A DNA stretch of 64,000 bases from Branchiostoma floridae (taxonomy: Eukaryota > Chordata > Leptocardii > Amphioxiformes > Branchiostomatidae). This document shows, in pieces, positions 13,835-63,576 of the stretch. The translations under genes were made by a program, and so were the position numbers. Location: the NCBI RefSeq assembly GCF_000003815.2, contig NC_049979.1, positions 12,897,560-12,961,559 of the forward strand. Direction: 5' to 3'. Position 1 is the first letter of the stretch. Every line of letters starts with the position of its first letter. The notes below the pieces were generated by a model. That model was not told the DNA's origin and ran no database searches. It worked only from the letters and a program-made list of their open reading frames with translations.

Positions 13835-14162
13835 TTTCCAAGAAAATGGTGACTCACTAGCCAATGGTATCAATGTTATATATACCGAAGAATCTACTCT
13901 ACTCATTAATATTAACGTACTCTACTCTACTTAAATAAACTTTGTCATTTTTGTGTGGCGATCTCTATTGAAGTGTGCGTAATTTCGATGCAGGTGTAGA
14001 ATACTTCCTGGAACACTCCCAATGCCTGGGCTTCGTTTATGTGGTTTATTTACGGTGTCTATGACGCGCCTTTTACTCATCGCGTAGGAGTTTCCCAAAA
14101 ACTGTGGTTACGTGGTTTCACATTTATTCTGCTCTATGGTGCATCCATCCCTGTTTTGCCAA

Positions 14163-14369
14163 NNNNNNNNNNNNNNNNNNNNNNNNNNNNNNNNNNNNNN
14201 NNNNNNNNNNNNNNNNNNNNNNNNNNNNNNNNNNNNNNNNNNNNNNNNNNNNNNNNNNNNNNNNNNNNNNNNNNNNNNNNNNNNNNNNNNNNNNNNNNNN
14301 NNNNNNNNNNNNNNNNNNNNNNNNNNNNNNNNNNNNNNNNNNNNNNNNNNNNNNNNNNNNNNNNNNNNN
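14163..14369. other. Assembly gap (207 N)
   Basis: A run of 207 N. Apparent open frames that run across it are artefacts. Confidence 0.99.
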
Positions 14370-15754
14370 GGAACACATGGGTCCCGGTGCACGGTACTCC
14401 GAAGCATGGTCCTCCCCAGAGGTATTTCCTCGACGCAGTTCTTTGCCGGGCACGTCACGCGCGGGTAAGATGTCTGGTCCGCTGACCTATGGGAAACCTT
14501 ATCTGCCGTGACGCACTTCCTGTTTGTCAACCACCGTAGGGCGGGACTCCCCTATCCATTGACCGCAGTGCCCCTAGGCACCTTTTCATGGTGTCCATTG
14601 ACCAGCGAGTACGAGGGGATGAACTAAAGCGTGTGCAGTGGACCATATGTATACAAGACAGTCTGTATCCTACACCCGCTTGATATATCAGGCGTCCACA
14701 ACAGGACGGCCTTTTTTCTTCACTTCAGTTCAGTGAATTTGTCAAAATCTTTCCCCGTCAACTCGAGCTGAGCGCCTTAGTAACTTATTAAACTGCCCAA
14801 TTATAGTAATTTATACGAAATGCGAAAAGTCAAACACTGAAACATGGCATAATTTTGCTGACCACATATACCTTATACATTTTAGTGGTTACAGCCGTGG
14901 CTCTTGCCCTTCTCTGAGTATACTGGTTCTGAAGTTCCCATTGACGATTGAATTTTGATTAAAACTTTTCAGTTGCCTTTCACAGAGCAAATGACGTGCC
15001 TGATGCGTTGATTACCGTCGCCCTCAAGATTCTTTACACCAACAGCATTTGGAAGGCAGCCACTAGCGCTAAACTCATTTTCTTAAGTTAGCGCCCACTC
15101 TAATATAATCAAGAAGTGTTTTCTTTAATGGAAGCTGAGTCTTTTACAACAGGCACAATAGGTAAAATAATCTGGTTGCCCACGCGGGAGGTATCACTTT
15201 GCAGCCAATGACTGGCGTGCCATGCCACGAGGTCGGACAAATGGGGCCCAAGTCGCCCAACTGGTACAGTACAAACTTTTCTGTTGCTACCTTATCAGTC
15301 CACCCTGAAATTGGGTACACCAACGTTTGTTTGTGCAGTATAACCAGTAAAGTTGATTCCCTTTGACAGTTGTGGGTGGGTGCAAGGGGGAAAACAACCC
15401 GCGGGCATCAGGTAACCGTCGCTAACAGGCACACACTCATTTGAGAAACCCTCTATGGGGTCCAGTTTTCTGCAGAAAAATATACTAGTGGCAGTGGTGC
15501 CTCACTCAGCGACACGCCTCGCCTCCAAGTTGCGGTTAGGAGACCGCAAGGACTCCTTGACCAGCCCTTTCCCCAGTTCCCTGTAGTGTAAGAACCCAGT
15601 ATGTGCCCCAGTCAAGGGCCACAGTCCTACCACTGATTATGCCTACTTCTTCTGCCCGTTAACAAATATCGCGAGTATAAACTTTACTTAATTTTAACGT
15701 TCGTTACTGCCAGACAGTTTGTATGACAGAAAGTATGAAACGACAAACTATTAC

Positions 15755-16831
15755 ATTTCAAGTCAAACTTTTTTTATTGACAAGATATCCTGTCAACAAC
15801 ATTCGTATTGCGCATATGCCAGAAATGAGGCACTGAGATGTCCACTTCATGGCTTACTGCCTATGAATGGCGGGCTCCGAGTAGGGAATCATAATAGCAC
15901 TTTTACCAGTGAACATACAACCAAGCCGTGATTGAATTCTCATTGAATAGTAACCACACGTAACTACATATTCCACAAACCTGTCCGTAAGTACAAGAAC
16001 TGAGTTCAAACTTACAACAAGCAGAACTTACGTATTCTTTTTAGTGATCTCCAGGTTTTGGCACAACTCTGAAAGTGGCAATTTTTTCTTGCACTGATCT
16101 ACAGTTCTCTCCTGATTATTATTATTATAATAAGCTTTCGAGTGGAAAATGCAAGCTACAACCTCGGCGATCGATTTTACAATCAGTACAAAAGTTGCAA
16201 AATAGGAACCACAACATTACACATATTACCATACACATAGTACACACACTCCAATCCTGTGATTCACAAACAATCATAAATTAAACATAATATAATAAAT
16301 ATCTATCACTCTCATCGTCTCGTACATAACGAGCATAATAAATTTACCAAAAATGCATAACGTTACGTATAAGGTTCAAATAAATAAGTCACATAAGTTA
16401 AATAGTTCCAATGATGTGTCGTGCTGTGGTTACAGGACTTAACATACACAAAGTACAAAATTTGTATGCTCTGCATTACAATGGCAAAAGGTTTGATACA
16501 AGAGAACCTTTCAACGAAAAAGTTGAAGCCTGTAGCCTTTAGTTTGAGCCACTTGGTGACGCAAAGTAACAAACAAATAACAATAAACAACATACATGTT
16601 GTCCCCTGATAAATACTTTGATACACGATGGAAAGTATATTAACAGTTCAGTATAAAATATGCCCTTTCCAGTACACAAATTATACAAATGAGCGGTAAC
16701 AATCACAAATGAACATGAATCAACAGCGTCCAATGTTCTAACATAACCAACCCAATATGATTTAACTATTCTACATGGAAAGTTTGTGCAAAAAGTTTAT
16801 ACAATGACCTGCACGAATCACGGCAGTCTTT
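15755..16831 (-). other. ZFP36L 3'UTR with AU-rich elements
   Basis: About 1.07 kb between the stop codon and the AATAAA, AT-rich and free of long open frames. It carries the UAUUUAU heptamer, the high-affinity site of TIS11-type zinc fingers, at 16295-16301, 16380-16386 and 16609-16615 on the minus strand, plus further AUUUA pentamers. Vertebrate ZFP36 mRNAs carry such sites and are targets of their own proteins; feedback here is inferred from that. Confidence 0.65.
15773..15778 (-). terminator. Poly(A) signal of ZFP36L
   Basis: AATAAA on the minus strand, followed by T-rich DNA. It is the only canonical signal I found in the 1.07 kb after the ZFP36L stop codon, so cleavage is expected near 15,750-15,760. 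Confidence 0.65.
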
Positions 16832-17894
16832 TCAAGGGTCGGACTCGGACAGACGAGAAAAGCAAGGCAGGCGGTACTCGGATCCAGTCCGAGCCCCGGA
16901 GCCGGTCGAGCCCATGGGTGCGGGTGGGTTGTCGAACGTCTCACCGATGGGGGACAGGTCACGATCCCCGGCCAGCGAGTCGGGCGGAGACGGCGGCGCA
17001 CTGTACAGGCTTCCGTTGCTCTGCATGCTGAAGACGTCGGGGGAAGGGGGGCCTCCGAAAGGAGGTGTGGAGCGCTGCATGGGTGACATCGGGTTTGGAA
17101 TGTCCTGGGTCGAGTACGTGAACGTGTTGTTGCCGTTCATCGGCAGGGGCGAGAACACGTCGTCGTTGGCGGGAAAGGACGAGAGTCCCGGGGGTGGCGA
17201 TCGGGAGATCGGACTGGCAGGGGGCGAGTCCTGGATATATAGGGGCCCGGGCAAACTCACGGAATGCTGGAGGGGCGGCCTGGGCCGGGAGCTGTTGTTG
17301 TGGTGATGGTTGTTCCGTTCGTTGTGATGATGGTCGCGATCGCGGTGAGAGTTGTGCTGGTTCTGACGAGGCGACTGAGAGGACCCGGACTGGCTCTGCT
17401 GGGCCTGGACGCGCTCCTCCCGGGTTGTGTATGAAATGGCACCGCGGTCCGTACGGACAGAATCCGATTGTGTGGAATGTACGGCACAGTTCGGTCTTGT
17501 ACTTAGGGTGTCGGGCTAGGGTCCTGAGTTCGTGCACGCCGTGAGCAAACTGGCACTTGTCACCGTACTTACAATGTCCATTCTCTTCGAAGGGGCGGCA
17601 CAACTCGGTCTTGTATCGGGAGGAGTTTATGTTACTCTTCTTTCCCTCGCCACCGTCACTCTGAAGCCGATCCCTCTTACCGTTGCCCTGGTGGTTTTCC
17701 TTATTGTTACCGGTAAGGAGTAGGCCACCATCGGGAATGGAAATCAGTGTGTTGCTGTACTTCGAGTTGCCCAGCTCTCGGAGGGTTGGCGACACACTGG
17801 ACGTAGAGTGCCTTCTCGGAAACCCCGTAGTCCCTACCGGCGAGCCCACGGCCTTCCTGTCCGGCTTCCACTGCATATTGTTGTTCTTTTGGTT
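16832..17894 (-). CDS. ZFP36L: ZFP36L exon 2 (zinc fingers and C-terminal domain)
   Basis: The acceptor is ttgcttcag at 17895-17903 and the exon opens in phase 0. The finger frame runs 17894-17421; the C-terminal part (17418-16832) is in the next frame. It is a Gln/His/Asn-rich linker, then Pro/Ser-rich sequence ending in the CNOT1-binding motif. The exon is 1,063 bases where 1,062 would be in frame. Confidence 0.93.
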
Positions 17895-18169
17895 CTGAAG
17901 CAAAAGATTACAAAATTTAGAGTTACATTCAGTCAAGTTTTAGTGATCGGAGTACACTGTCACACACAACTTTTCAGTTCGCGATTCCTGCCAGCAGTCT
18001 GGCGCCTCGCACAGATCGCAACAGTTGGTCGCCGACTTCCTGTGTGTTTCGGCAGTTTAAGTCAGGGAAAACTATGCTTGAACATTCAAATTCAAACAAA
18101 CTTAGTTTCTCTTACCTTATACAATACATCGCCCACATCGTAGAAAGCAGACACGAGTGCGGTGGACAT
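16832..18169 (-). CDS. ZFP36L: ZFP36L: CCCH tandem zinc-finger mRNA-decay factor (TIS11 family), frameshifted
   Basis: Two coding exons, 18116-18169 (18 codons, [18 protein letters not shown]) and 16832-17894, with a 221-bp GT-AG intron, the usual gene form of this family. The intact product would be 371 aa. Finger 1 spans C117-H136 and finger 2 C155-H174; both are CX8CX5CX3H with a YKTELCR lead-in, the signature of proteins that bind UAUUUAU in AU-rich 3'UTRs and recruit deadenylases in the cytoplasm. RRHS at 45-48 matches a conserved phosphosite region, and the C-terminus carries [12 protein letters not shown], the CNOT1-binding motif. One surplus G in the run complementary to 17419-17421 shifts the frame after residue 176; in the other frame the chain continues to TGA at 16832-16834. 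Removing one base makes the length divisible by three. A base-call error seems likelier than a dead gene. Confidence 0.93.
17895..18115 (-). other. ZFP36L intron
   Basis: A single short intron, GTAAGA at the donor and ttcag at the acceptor, placed after codon 18 as in vertebrate family members. Confidence 0.88.
18116..18169 (-). CDS. ZFP36L: ZFP36L exon 1 (N-terminal 18 codons)
   Basis: ATG at 18167-18169 with A at -3; the donor is AAG|GTAAGA. The peptide matches the conserved N-terminal stretch of TIS11 proteins (compare the MTTTLVSA start of vertebrate ZFP36L1), which fixes the start codon. Confidence 0.9.
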
Positions 18170-18870
18170 TTTCTCTGTGGACCCCTGATCCGTTCCTGCG
18201 GCGGTCATTCACTGCAACTGAAGGTATTTGTTCGCCTTTCCTCCTTTTCAAGTTCTGATTGAGATAAGAGTGTTTGATGGATGACAAGTAGGCGGAGCAT
18301 AGCACTATGGCGTCTGACGGGTAACAAAAAGGGTGGAGCTTTGACTACAACACTACAAGAATAGGGGTGCTTGATTCAAAACTTTTGTGATATAAAACTT
18401 CACAACTCATAATGTTTATTTTTTGAAGATTTAGATACAGTCTAATTATAGACATATATTATAAAAAGAAATAATTTCTTTATTACATGCATTATTAAAC
18501 GTTTGAAAAAAGTTTTGCAAACAAGTTAAAATTCTGGTTCCTTTGGTTTAGAACATTCCAAAGTATGGTGACCCTGTCTGGGCTGCGTGTCACCATGACG
18601 ACATAATTGCCACCCAGGGGGCCTCACAATGTTGCAAAGTTTAATTTGCATATTGTTTGTGTAGGAAAGTTCATGTAGCAAATTTGCAAACCCAGACAGA
18701 TCCCATGTAGCAGTCTGCGATCGACCAAAACATAGTTAGATTTCGCGGGTTTTGTGTGCGGGGCTATGTGAAGGAATTTGTTGGTTTGAATAACTGAACA
18801 TGCGAGTGCCCTGCCTGTACACATAGCGACCTCCACGCCCCACTTCCATTGGAGGTTTAAATTTACACTG

Positions 18871-18878
18871 TGACGTCA
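18871..18878. promoter_or_regulatory. CRE palindrome TGACGTCA
   Basis: A perfect cAMP-response element about 700 bp upstream of the ZFP36L start codon and 72 bp from a CArG box. Its use is inferred. Confidence 0.5.
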
Positions 18879-18949
18879 GGCTCAGACCTATCGGGGTGCT
18901 GCAAGGGGTTGATCCTCCCCAGACAAAGTAAAGTGTCAAGTAGTACGCG

Positions 18950-18959
18950 CCATATTTGG
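18950..18959. promoter_or_regulatory. CArG box (SRF site)
   Basis: CCATATTTGG fits CC(A/T)6GG exactly. Vertebrate ZFP36-family genes are immediate-early, serum-inducible genes, so an SRF site about 780 bp upstream of the start codon makes biological sense. Confidence 0.5.
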
Positions 18960-19350
18960 CGTACACCATAATGGCCAAAACAAAAGAACGGCATTAGCAT
19001 ACACTCTGTTTGTCTATCACCTCTGTTCTGCACACAAGCACATGTTTTGTTTTCGGATCTGTTATCCCATTCATAAGAGGGACCCATAGTGCCAAAAGAA
19101 ATATGTTTGGCACTCTAAAACAGACCAGCCAACTTGTGACATTACACCGTATATAAAGTTAGAGCCTGAATACCGACTAAGTTAATAGTATACCATGCAA
19201 CAGTCATCATGATAATTACAGTGCTCGTCTACACATATTCTAATATCGGCAATATATATTTCATTTATAAACATTCCTTATATTGTTGATGCCATAGCTG
19301 CAATACATAAGCTTACTACAGTAGACCAAAGTTTGAAAAAAGCAATTTTG

Positions 19351-19386
19351 TGCATCCAAGGAGCTTTTATCAAGCTCCTTGGTGCA
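19351..19386. repeat. Short hairpin (CCAAGGAGCTT stem)
   Basis: CCAAGGAGCTT and AAGCTCCTTGG form an 11-bp perfect stem around TTATC, extended by TGCA pairing beyond a one-base bulge. CCAAGGAGCTTTTATCA also occurs inside the hAT element at 40217-40566, so this may be a transposon remnant. Confidence 0.7.
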
Positions 19387-20342
19387 TCATAGCGTGTCTC
19401 AATGTGTTCTGGAGCCAGTAAAGGTGTTAAATTTTCACTTTCTAATTGACGTACTGGTGTGAGATTGCATGGCAAACGATTGTTTTGATTAACGTCCGCA
19501 CGGTAAACATCTTTTGTTCTTGTGCTGAATAGGTGTTGTGAGTGAAACAAAAGGTGTGCTTAGTCTCCAGACAGGCTTTTGCTGGGTTGTTGACCCCCCT
19601 CTTCTTCTCGGACTGAAGGCAAGGGCGCTACGTGAGCAACCGGAGTAAAGTGCATTGTTCAAACATCCTCTTGACGCCCGCGGCACGGTGTTGAAGCCAC
19701 AACTTTTATGGCTGGTTGATCAGCCCCGACTTTTCAGCATGGAGACCCACTGTCTACCGACCCGAGTCTCCTCAACCAAAGATTTATTTGATTCTGAGCA
19801 TCAGCAGTTAGAAAATGCTTTCATCGTTTTTCATTTCAAATGAGTCAATGGCGCTGAATCTTCTAACTTAACGTACTTTAGGATTTAAAAAAAGTGGGCT
19901 CGACCAAGGACTTGGCTCGACGCAGGCCAGACCTCGTTCCGGGGTACCCTACACGGTTGTACCACCCCATGGGCACAGGGCCCTGGCATGGGCCCACGAC
20001 CCTGGATTCCTAAGGTTGGAAATATGACGACGCGCTAGAAAATTGTTTTTAGATTATCATTATTCATTATCTCAAACTAGTCAAAGGAATACTGCATGAA
20101 CCAATATTAAATATCCAGTATGCTTGAACCTTGCTTGAACCATGATGATCTTAATTCTAAGTGGGCTCAGTAACAGCATCTTTATTTTTCCATTCATCTT
20201 TTTTTCACAGAGTTCTTGGACACCATCTAAGATCTGGTCTCCACCACCTGAAACCGTTCGTCACAAGTAATGGGTGTCTGAAATTTTCCCTCCTCAGCGT
20301 GGTTGATTGACAGCGCGGTTGGAAAATCCCTCTTCAGGAGTG

Positions 20343-20365
20343 TGACGTCACAAAATGTGACGTCA
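20343..20365. promoter_or_regulatory. Paired CRE palindromes
   Basis: TGACGTCA occurs at 20343-20350 and again at 20358-20365, spaced 15 bp start to start, with ACAAAATG-like sequence between. It lies 2.2 kb upstream of ZFP36L and 2.6 kb downstream of PLEKHH. Confidence 0.45.
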
Positions 20366-22989
20366 GTCAAGACTCATTTACCGTCTGTGAAACAGCAACA
20401 CACTTGCCACGTCCTGTAGTAGACCTTTGATTTCGAAGGAAATGTTAAAACGTTGAGGAGAGGAAATTGAGTTTTCTTCCCTGTTTACACAAAAAAGCAT
20501 AATCAAAAGTGAATCAAAGTACGGACACCCTAACTGACCACAGAGCGAACTGTTGACTCTGCTCACCCCCCACACCCTCGGCTCGTCACCCGACGTGTTG
20601 ACAGCTCTAGCCAGCATGTGGTCAGTTTAGGGTCTGTTTGTAAATACGACCATTAGCGGTGTGCTGAGACGGGCTCCGCCTTTTACAACCCCATGTCAGG
20701 GGCGGGAAACCTTCGCGCGAACTTGCTATTTAGAATAGCACATGTCTGTCACACGGTAGGCCCAAGGTATACATGGACCTTCAAATTCAATGGAAACATT
20801 TTTACTTCAATAATAATAATTGTATTCAATAATAATAATAATATTAATAATTGTCTTTTTTTTCAGCAAACATATCGTGAGACACGTGTTCAATGTACAT
20901 ACAAGTACAATAGGTACTCAAGGAGTCCACGTATTATATATTGCAAGAAGATAATTGAAGATATTTAGAAGATCACCGGATGTAACATTGAAGATACTGT
21001 TGAACGATGAAACAAGGCGATAGCAGACATTTTAGCATACCTTTTGTATATTTCAGCCGGTTTGTGGCCCTAAATTTAGTGCCAATATCGTTTGCAGAGT
21101 GCCATATTGACCTGAGATAGTGCTTGGTCTAATTACAATATGCCATTATATCGGCATTACAAACTTTCAGTCTGTTCCTTCTCATAATCACCAGAGTTCT
21201 ACAGCCTTTTCTGTTAAATCTCACATATGTAGCTAGATTTTGTAGGCCAAACGCTTTGGCGCCAGGGCTGTCACAACCTGACACGCGCCTCTGTAGCACT
21301 GTGCAGGTCGGATCCCCCACCGAGCCCCGAAGGTGTGTGGGCCGTCGTCTGACAGGTGAGACCCTGTGGCTGGTTACGGGCCATCAAACCACACAATGCC
21401 GAGCGCGTCGCTTGGGTCGCGACGGTCATGTCTCGCTGCGCCTCTATCAGGTAGACTCACTATCAACATTTACGCACAGTTTGTATGTGCATATGTGCTA
21501 AACACATCACTGTAGTAAAAGGAACAACACAGTGCAGTGCGGTGGTGGAGACATTTTCAGCCCGAACGATTGTGCCCTGCCACTCAGGTAGTAATTGCAG
21601 GTAGCCCTACCTAAAAATCCATCAGGCCGTAAAAATTGACCCTTGTGTATCGTTCCCGTTCATTCAAACACAGAAGACGACAGGAAACCCTCTGGCCAAA
21701 GAGTTGTCAGCGGATTGTTCGGAACAATCGCTGCACGAGGGATAATAGGATAATTAGTGGTGAAGGGGGTGCGGCCCGGCTTTCATTGTTGCGAGTGGGA
21801 AAATAGGATGAGGTAATGCTTCTGAAAACAGGAACACCTGGAGGCAGGATTCCGACAGGTCACAACGATGTTGCATGTGTAAAGAAACGTACTTTTGACG
21901 CACAGGCCAGGTCGGTGCTCCCGACAGAACGAGGAAACTTCCTTGTATACCGGATGTGAGCAGAGATTGGACGTGCAACAGGTAAACCGGAAGCGTGACG
22001 CAATGCCCTACGGAAACCTTACAAAATAACTGATGGAACATTGCGTTATCTGTGCTTGTCCTTTATTGCGTAATCTCTTCCTACTATTTCATTCCGGGAC
22101 ATGAGTTTGGGGTAACCTCTTACTTGCGTCCTACATCCGGTAAAATCGGTATTATATTTGATGGATTTCCTCACAATTGACTTTCAGAATGTAGGAAAAG
22201 ATCAGACACCACCCTAGACTATTAGCGTATAATGAGGAGTGATTTTCGATGGGCTCATTATCCGCAGTGAAACGACTTACGATTCCTATTCACAAACTCT
22301 GTTCAATGACATTTGCCGCGAAACAACTGCACAGCCAATGACAATAAACGTGCGGAGTAATCAGTGCCCCTCATTGTAACAAGACCATATAATACATTGA
22401 GCAGCATTAAGACATAAAGTGTCCGTTAAAATCGTTCAACAAGTGAGGGATGTCCTTCACGTTTGAACAATCGTAAGTGCTGTGGTTAGTCCCAACTGTG
22501 CACTGGGTGGACCACTCTATCAATCAATCAAACAGTACTCTGGTGTCGCGGAGTGGAACTGCTCGTGTTCTGACAATGGGACAAAATTACGGGTTGTCAA
22601 AGGTGGGCGAACGTGGTTTGTGTCTACCTCAAGGGAGAAAATACGTGAAAGGGGGCCCAATAACCTGTTATTTCATGTCATGAATAGCCCAGCTGTTTCT
22701 TAACCCCAAAATTACTGCATAGCGCTGGTAATCATTGGTCATTTTCTTGAAGACATTTCTTCATTTCCTTAAAATAAACTAAAATCGGCCGTGACGTATT
22801 TACGGGGCTTTAGGACCACTCATGCAAAGTTTTCTACAGTTCCTTCAACAGCGCCACCTAACGGACCACATCAAAATGTGCACCGACGAAAGTTGATGGC
22901 AAGCTTTCACACAATAGTGGTCTAGAGCTAAGAAGAGTATCTTTCTTGTGTGTAAATCAAGAAGAGGTTCTACCAAGAGACTGTAGTGT

Positions 22990-24556
22990 TCATTCAATGC
23001 ATTGATTTATTATTTTTAAAAGTGCTCCATGCAAACCAGGCACTGGATAAATCCCAAAAGAATGTTAAATATGCATTCTTCATAAATTAGTTCCAACATT
23101 GAGCTTTTTTTATTATTAAAACAGAAATACAACATTTTACAATAAGAAAAAAGTTCAATATGCAAAATAAAATGTCTTGGCAACACATAATAACCTCTGT
23201 ACAAAAATGCTAAAATATTCCTTTTAAACATTCCACAACTGAATATGTTTGGACTGTCTACTCGAACAGTCAACATATTAAGCATTTCTGATCTGTACCT
23301 ACACCAAAACGACTATCATAAATAGATGATGATACAATGACCAATAGATGCAGACTTTAACTGTGTGAAGGCTTGACTCTGTATCTGACATTTGTAACTG
23401 CTCTTTTTCCAGACACCAATAAAACCTGGAAGATGTCTATGCCTTTGACATACTTTACACATCTTTGCTTATTACATAGTCTATGTACTACAAACCACCA
23501 GCCACACAAAGGCTGTTATACAATATGCAATGAGTAAAATCTAACAACACTTGCTTCAGTGGACTGTGTACATGCCTGCAAGGAGCTGTATTGCACTTTG
23601 CCTCAAGAACGTACTGTATGCATGATCATCAGAGGAGATAAAGCTGTTACAGGTAATTGTCTACTTCTCATTATGGTGTCACACAAGATGACGATCTATG
23701 TAAGTATCAGATAATCTTGAGGTTCACATTCTCAGTTTGTATATAACATCCTTGGTAATACTGTCACAGTAAGAACTGCTATATCCATGTCATCTCCCTT
23801 CATGTCTCAACCCTCTCCCAGCTGAGGGTCATTCATCCATCAACTTTACAATCAGTATGGAGGAGGTTAAAGTAAGGACTTAACCCTTTTCTAACATCTG
23901 AATCCCACCAGGTATACTTTGTCAGCATACTACATCAAGGTGTACTTATTCATGCGAGTGTTTTTCAAGCTACAACAAGAAAGTGATACCAGTAGCATCC
24001 CATACCAGGGCCAAAAATTGAGAACTCCAATTATATTTTGCACACAACTAGAGATGAGGTATCATCACCTGGTGTGTTTAACCAGGGTAATGTACTGCTG
24101 ACACCTGAAAACACACATTGAACATAGATAATCTTATATTGTGCATTCCAGTACAGTTCATACTGTACGATCCTGACATCCTACTAGAATGTCTAGATAA
24201 CAAAGTTTAGCTCTTTCTTACATTTTTCTTTTATAGGATGCTTCCAAATACTGGCAGAGTTGAAGACTTGTGAAGAAATTGGATAACAAAAACAACAATT
24301 TTACATTAAACAATGCACGGTTAATAAACATAAGTATCCAGAACCTGTGGGTTCTAAACGATCCAGGTCTGAGGGTGTCTAACTGCTCTGATTTTAAAGA
24401 CATACTGCTGAGATATGCATATACAACTTAAACTCTCTTGCGCGATCCAGACAGAGCCAAAAATGACAGGTTTTGAAGGAAACTTGTGATAAATGTATTA
24501 GACTTAATCCACCTTTCCTGACTGGTATTGTCCGTCTGGCTGCAGGGTTTCCCTCT
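22990..24556 (-). other. PLEKHH 3'UTR
   Basis: About 1.57 kb of AT-rich DNA after the PLEKHH stop codon, with two AATAAA signals on the minus strand (23109-23114 and 23006-23011). No other exon could be supported in it. The end near 22,990 assumes the distal signal is used. Confidence 0.6.
23006..23011 (-). terminator. PLEKHH distal poly(A) signal
   Basis: AATAAA on the minus strand, the last such signal before the intergenic region. A second copy lies at 23109-23114. Confidence 0.55.
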
Positions 24557-62825
<38,269 letters not shown>

Positions 62826-62998
62826 CTGCAAAAGGACAGAGAGAGAGGTTTTAGATATGACAGAAGATGTGCAAAAACAGGTCTAAATATGTACATATGT
62901 ATACGTGTAAATCATAGTGTTGATGCTGCTGCCGAATCAAATAGAAAATGTACAAGACTCTTGAATTGTTTACTAACAATCATTGTAGTACACATATA

Positions 62999-63576
62999 CG
63001 AGGGGCGTGCAATTAGTAATGGTCCTGACCCATTTCCCATAGCAGGAGATTAATGAAACTTGGCACAGTTATTAGTCTTTCTCTTCATAGGAATCACCCA
63101 GAGTTATGCATTTCTCCCATCGTTTGATGCAGCTCTGGACACCGATTTTGTAGGACACCCCAGGTTGGTCCTCCAACTGATGCCTCATCAATGGCACAAG
63201 AGGGACGACCAGGTCTGGGAGCTGTTTCCACAGACTTCCAGCCACGTTTGAATTCAGGATGCCAGCGTTTTACAAGGTCATATGATGGGGCATCATCACC
63301 ATAAGTTTCATTTATTTCATCAAAAGTCTTCTTTGGTGTGCGTCCTTTCAAATACAAAAACCGGATCACTGCGCGACACTCAACTGGTTCCATTTCACAC
63401 CTGGTCCATTTCGCACCTGACTAAGTTCAAACACCAGTAAATCAGAAACCACAATTAGTTCAGAGCTGTCTTTTGCAACATAACCCATAGAGATATGAAT
63501 TATTACACATACAAAATTTCATTTAGATCAGACAACTGGAAGTGGGTCAGGACCATTACTTATTGCACGCCCCTCG
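62999..63576 (-). mobile_element. Mariner-like element, internally deleted
   Basis: Nearly identical inverted repeats (left CGAGGGGCGTGCAATTAGTA, reverse complement of right CGAGGGGCGTGCAATAAGTA, continuing through ATGGTCCTGACCCA) flanked by TA at 62997-62998 and 63577-63578. It is 578 bp where a full mariner is about 1.3 kb. The interior keeps both ends of a transposase gene and has lost the middle. Confidence 0.93.
63072..63393 (-). pseudogene. Mariner transposase remnant (N- and C-terminal ends joined)
   Basis: From ATG 63393 about 70 codons give the helix-turn-helix DNA-binding part (VECRAVIRFLYLKGRTPK; RPGRPS linker). After an internal deletion near 63,180, another frame (63152-63072) gives IKRWEKCITLGDSYEEKD and TAA, the typical mariner C-terminus. 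The catalytic DDD domain is absent, so it cannot transpose itself. Confidence 0.88.

Larger units (their letters stand above)
9140..15745. other. Intergenic region
   Basis: No exon chain or RNA gene could be supported on either strand. The stretch contains three assembly gaps, a CA microsatellite and a short perfect palindrome. Some parts (about 11,440-11,800, 13,380-13,760 and 14,370-14,640) are GC-richer and less repetitive than their surroundings. They may hold conserved non-coding elements, but that is a guess from composition only. Confidence 0.5.
18170..22985. other. Intergenic/upstream region of ZFP36L
   Basis: About 4.8 kb between the ZFP36L start and the PLEKHH poly(A) site. No exon could be supported. 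It holds a CArG box (18950), CRE palindromes (18871 and the pair at 20343 and 20358) and a hairpin (19351). The promoter and 5'UTR start of ZFP36L must lie in the right part of this interval, but I cannot place the transcription start. Confidence 0.6.

Noticed and set aside
14039-14530. Long open frames on both strands
   Set aside because: They run through 207 N; the flanking readable codons show no protein character.
16914-17306. 130-codon plus-strand frame
   Set aside because: Shadow of the GC-rich ZFP36L exon on the other strand.
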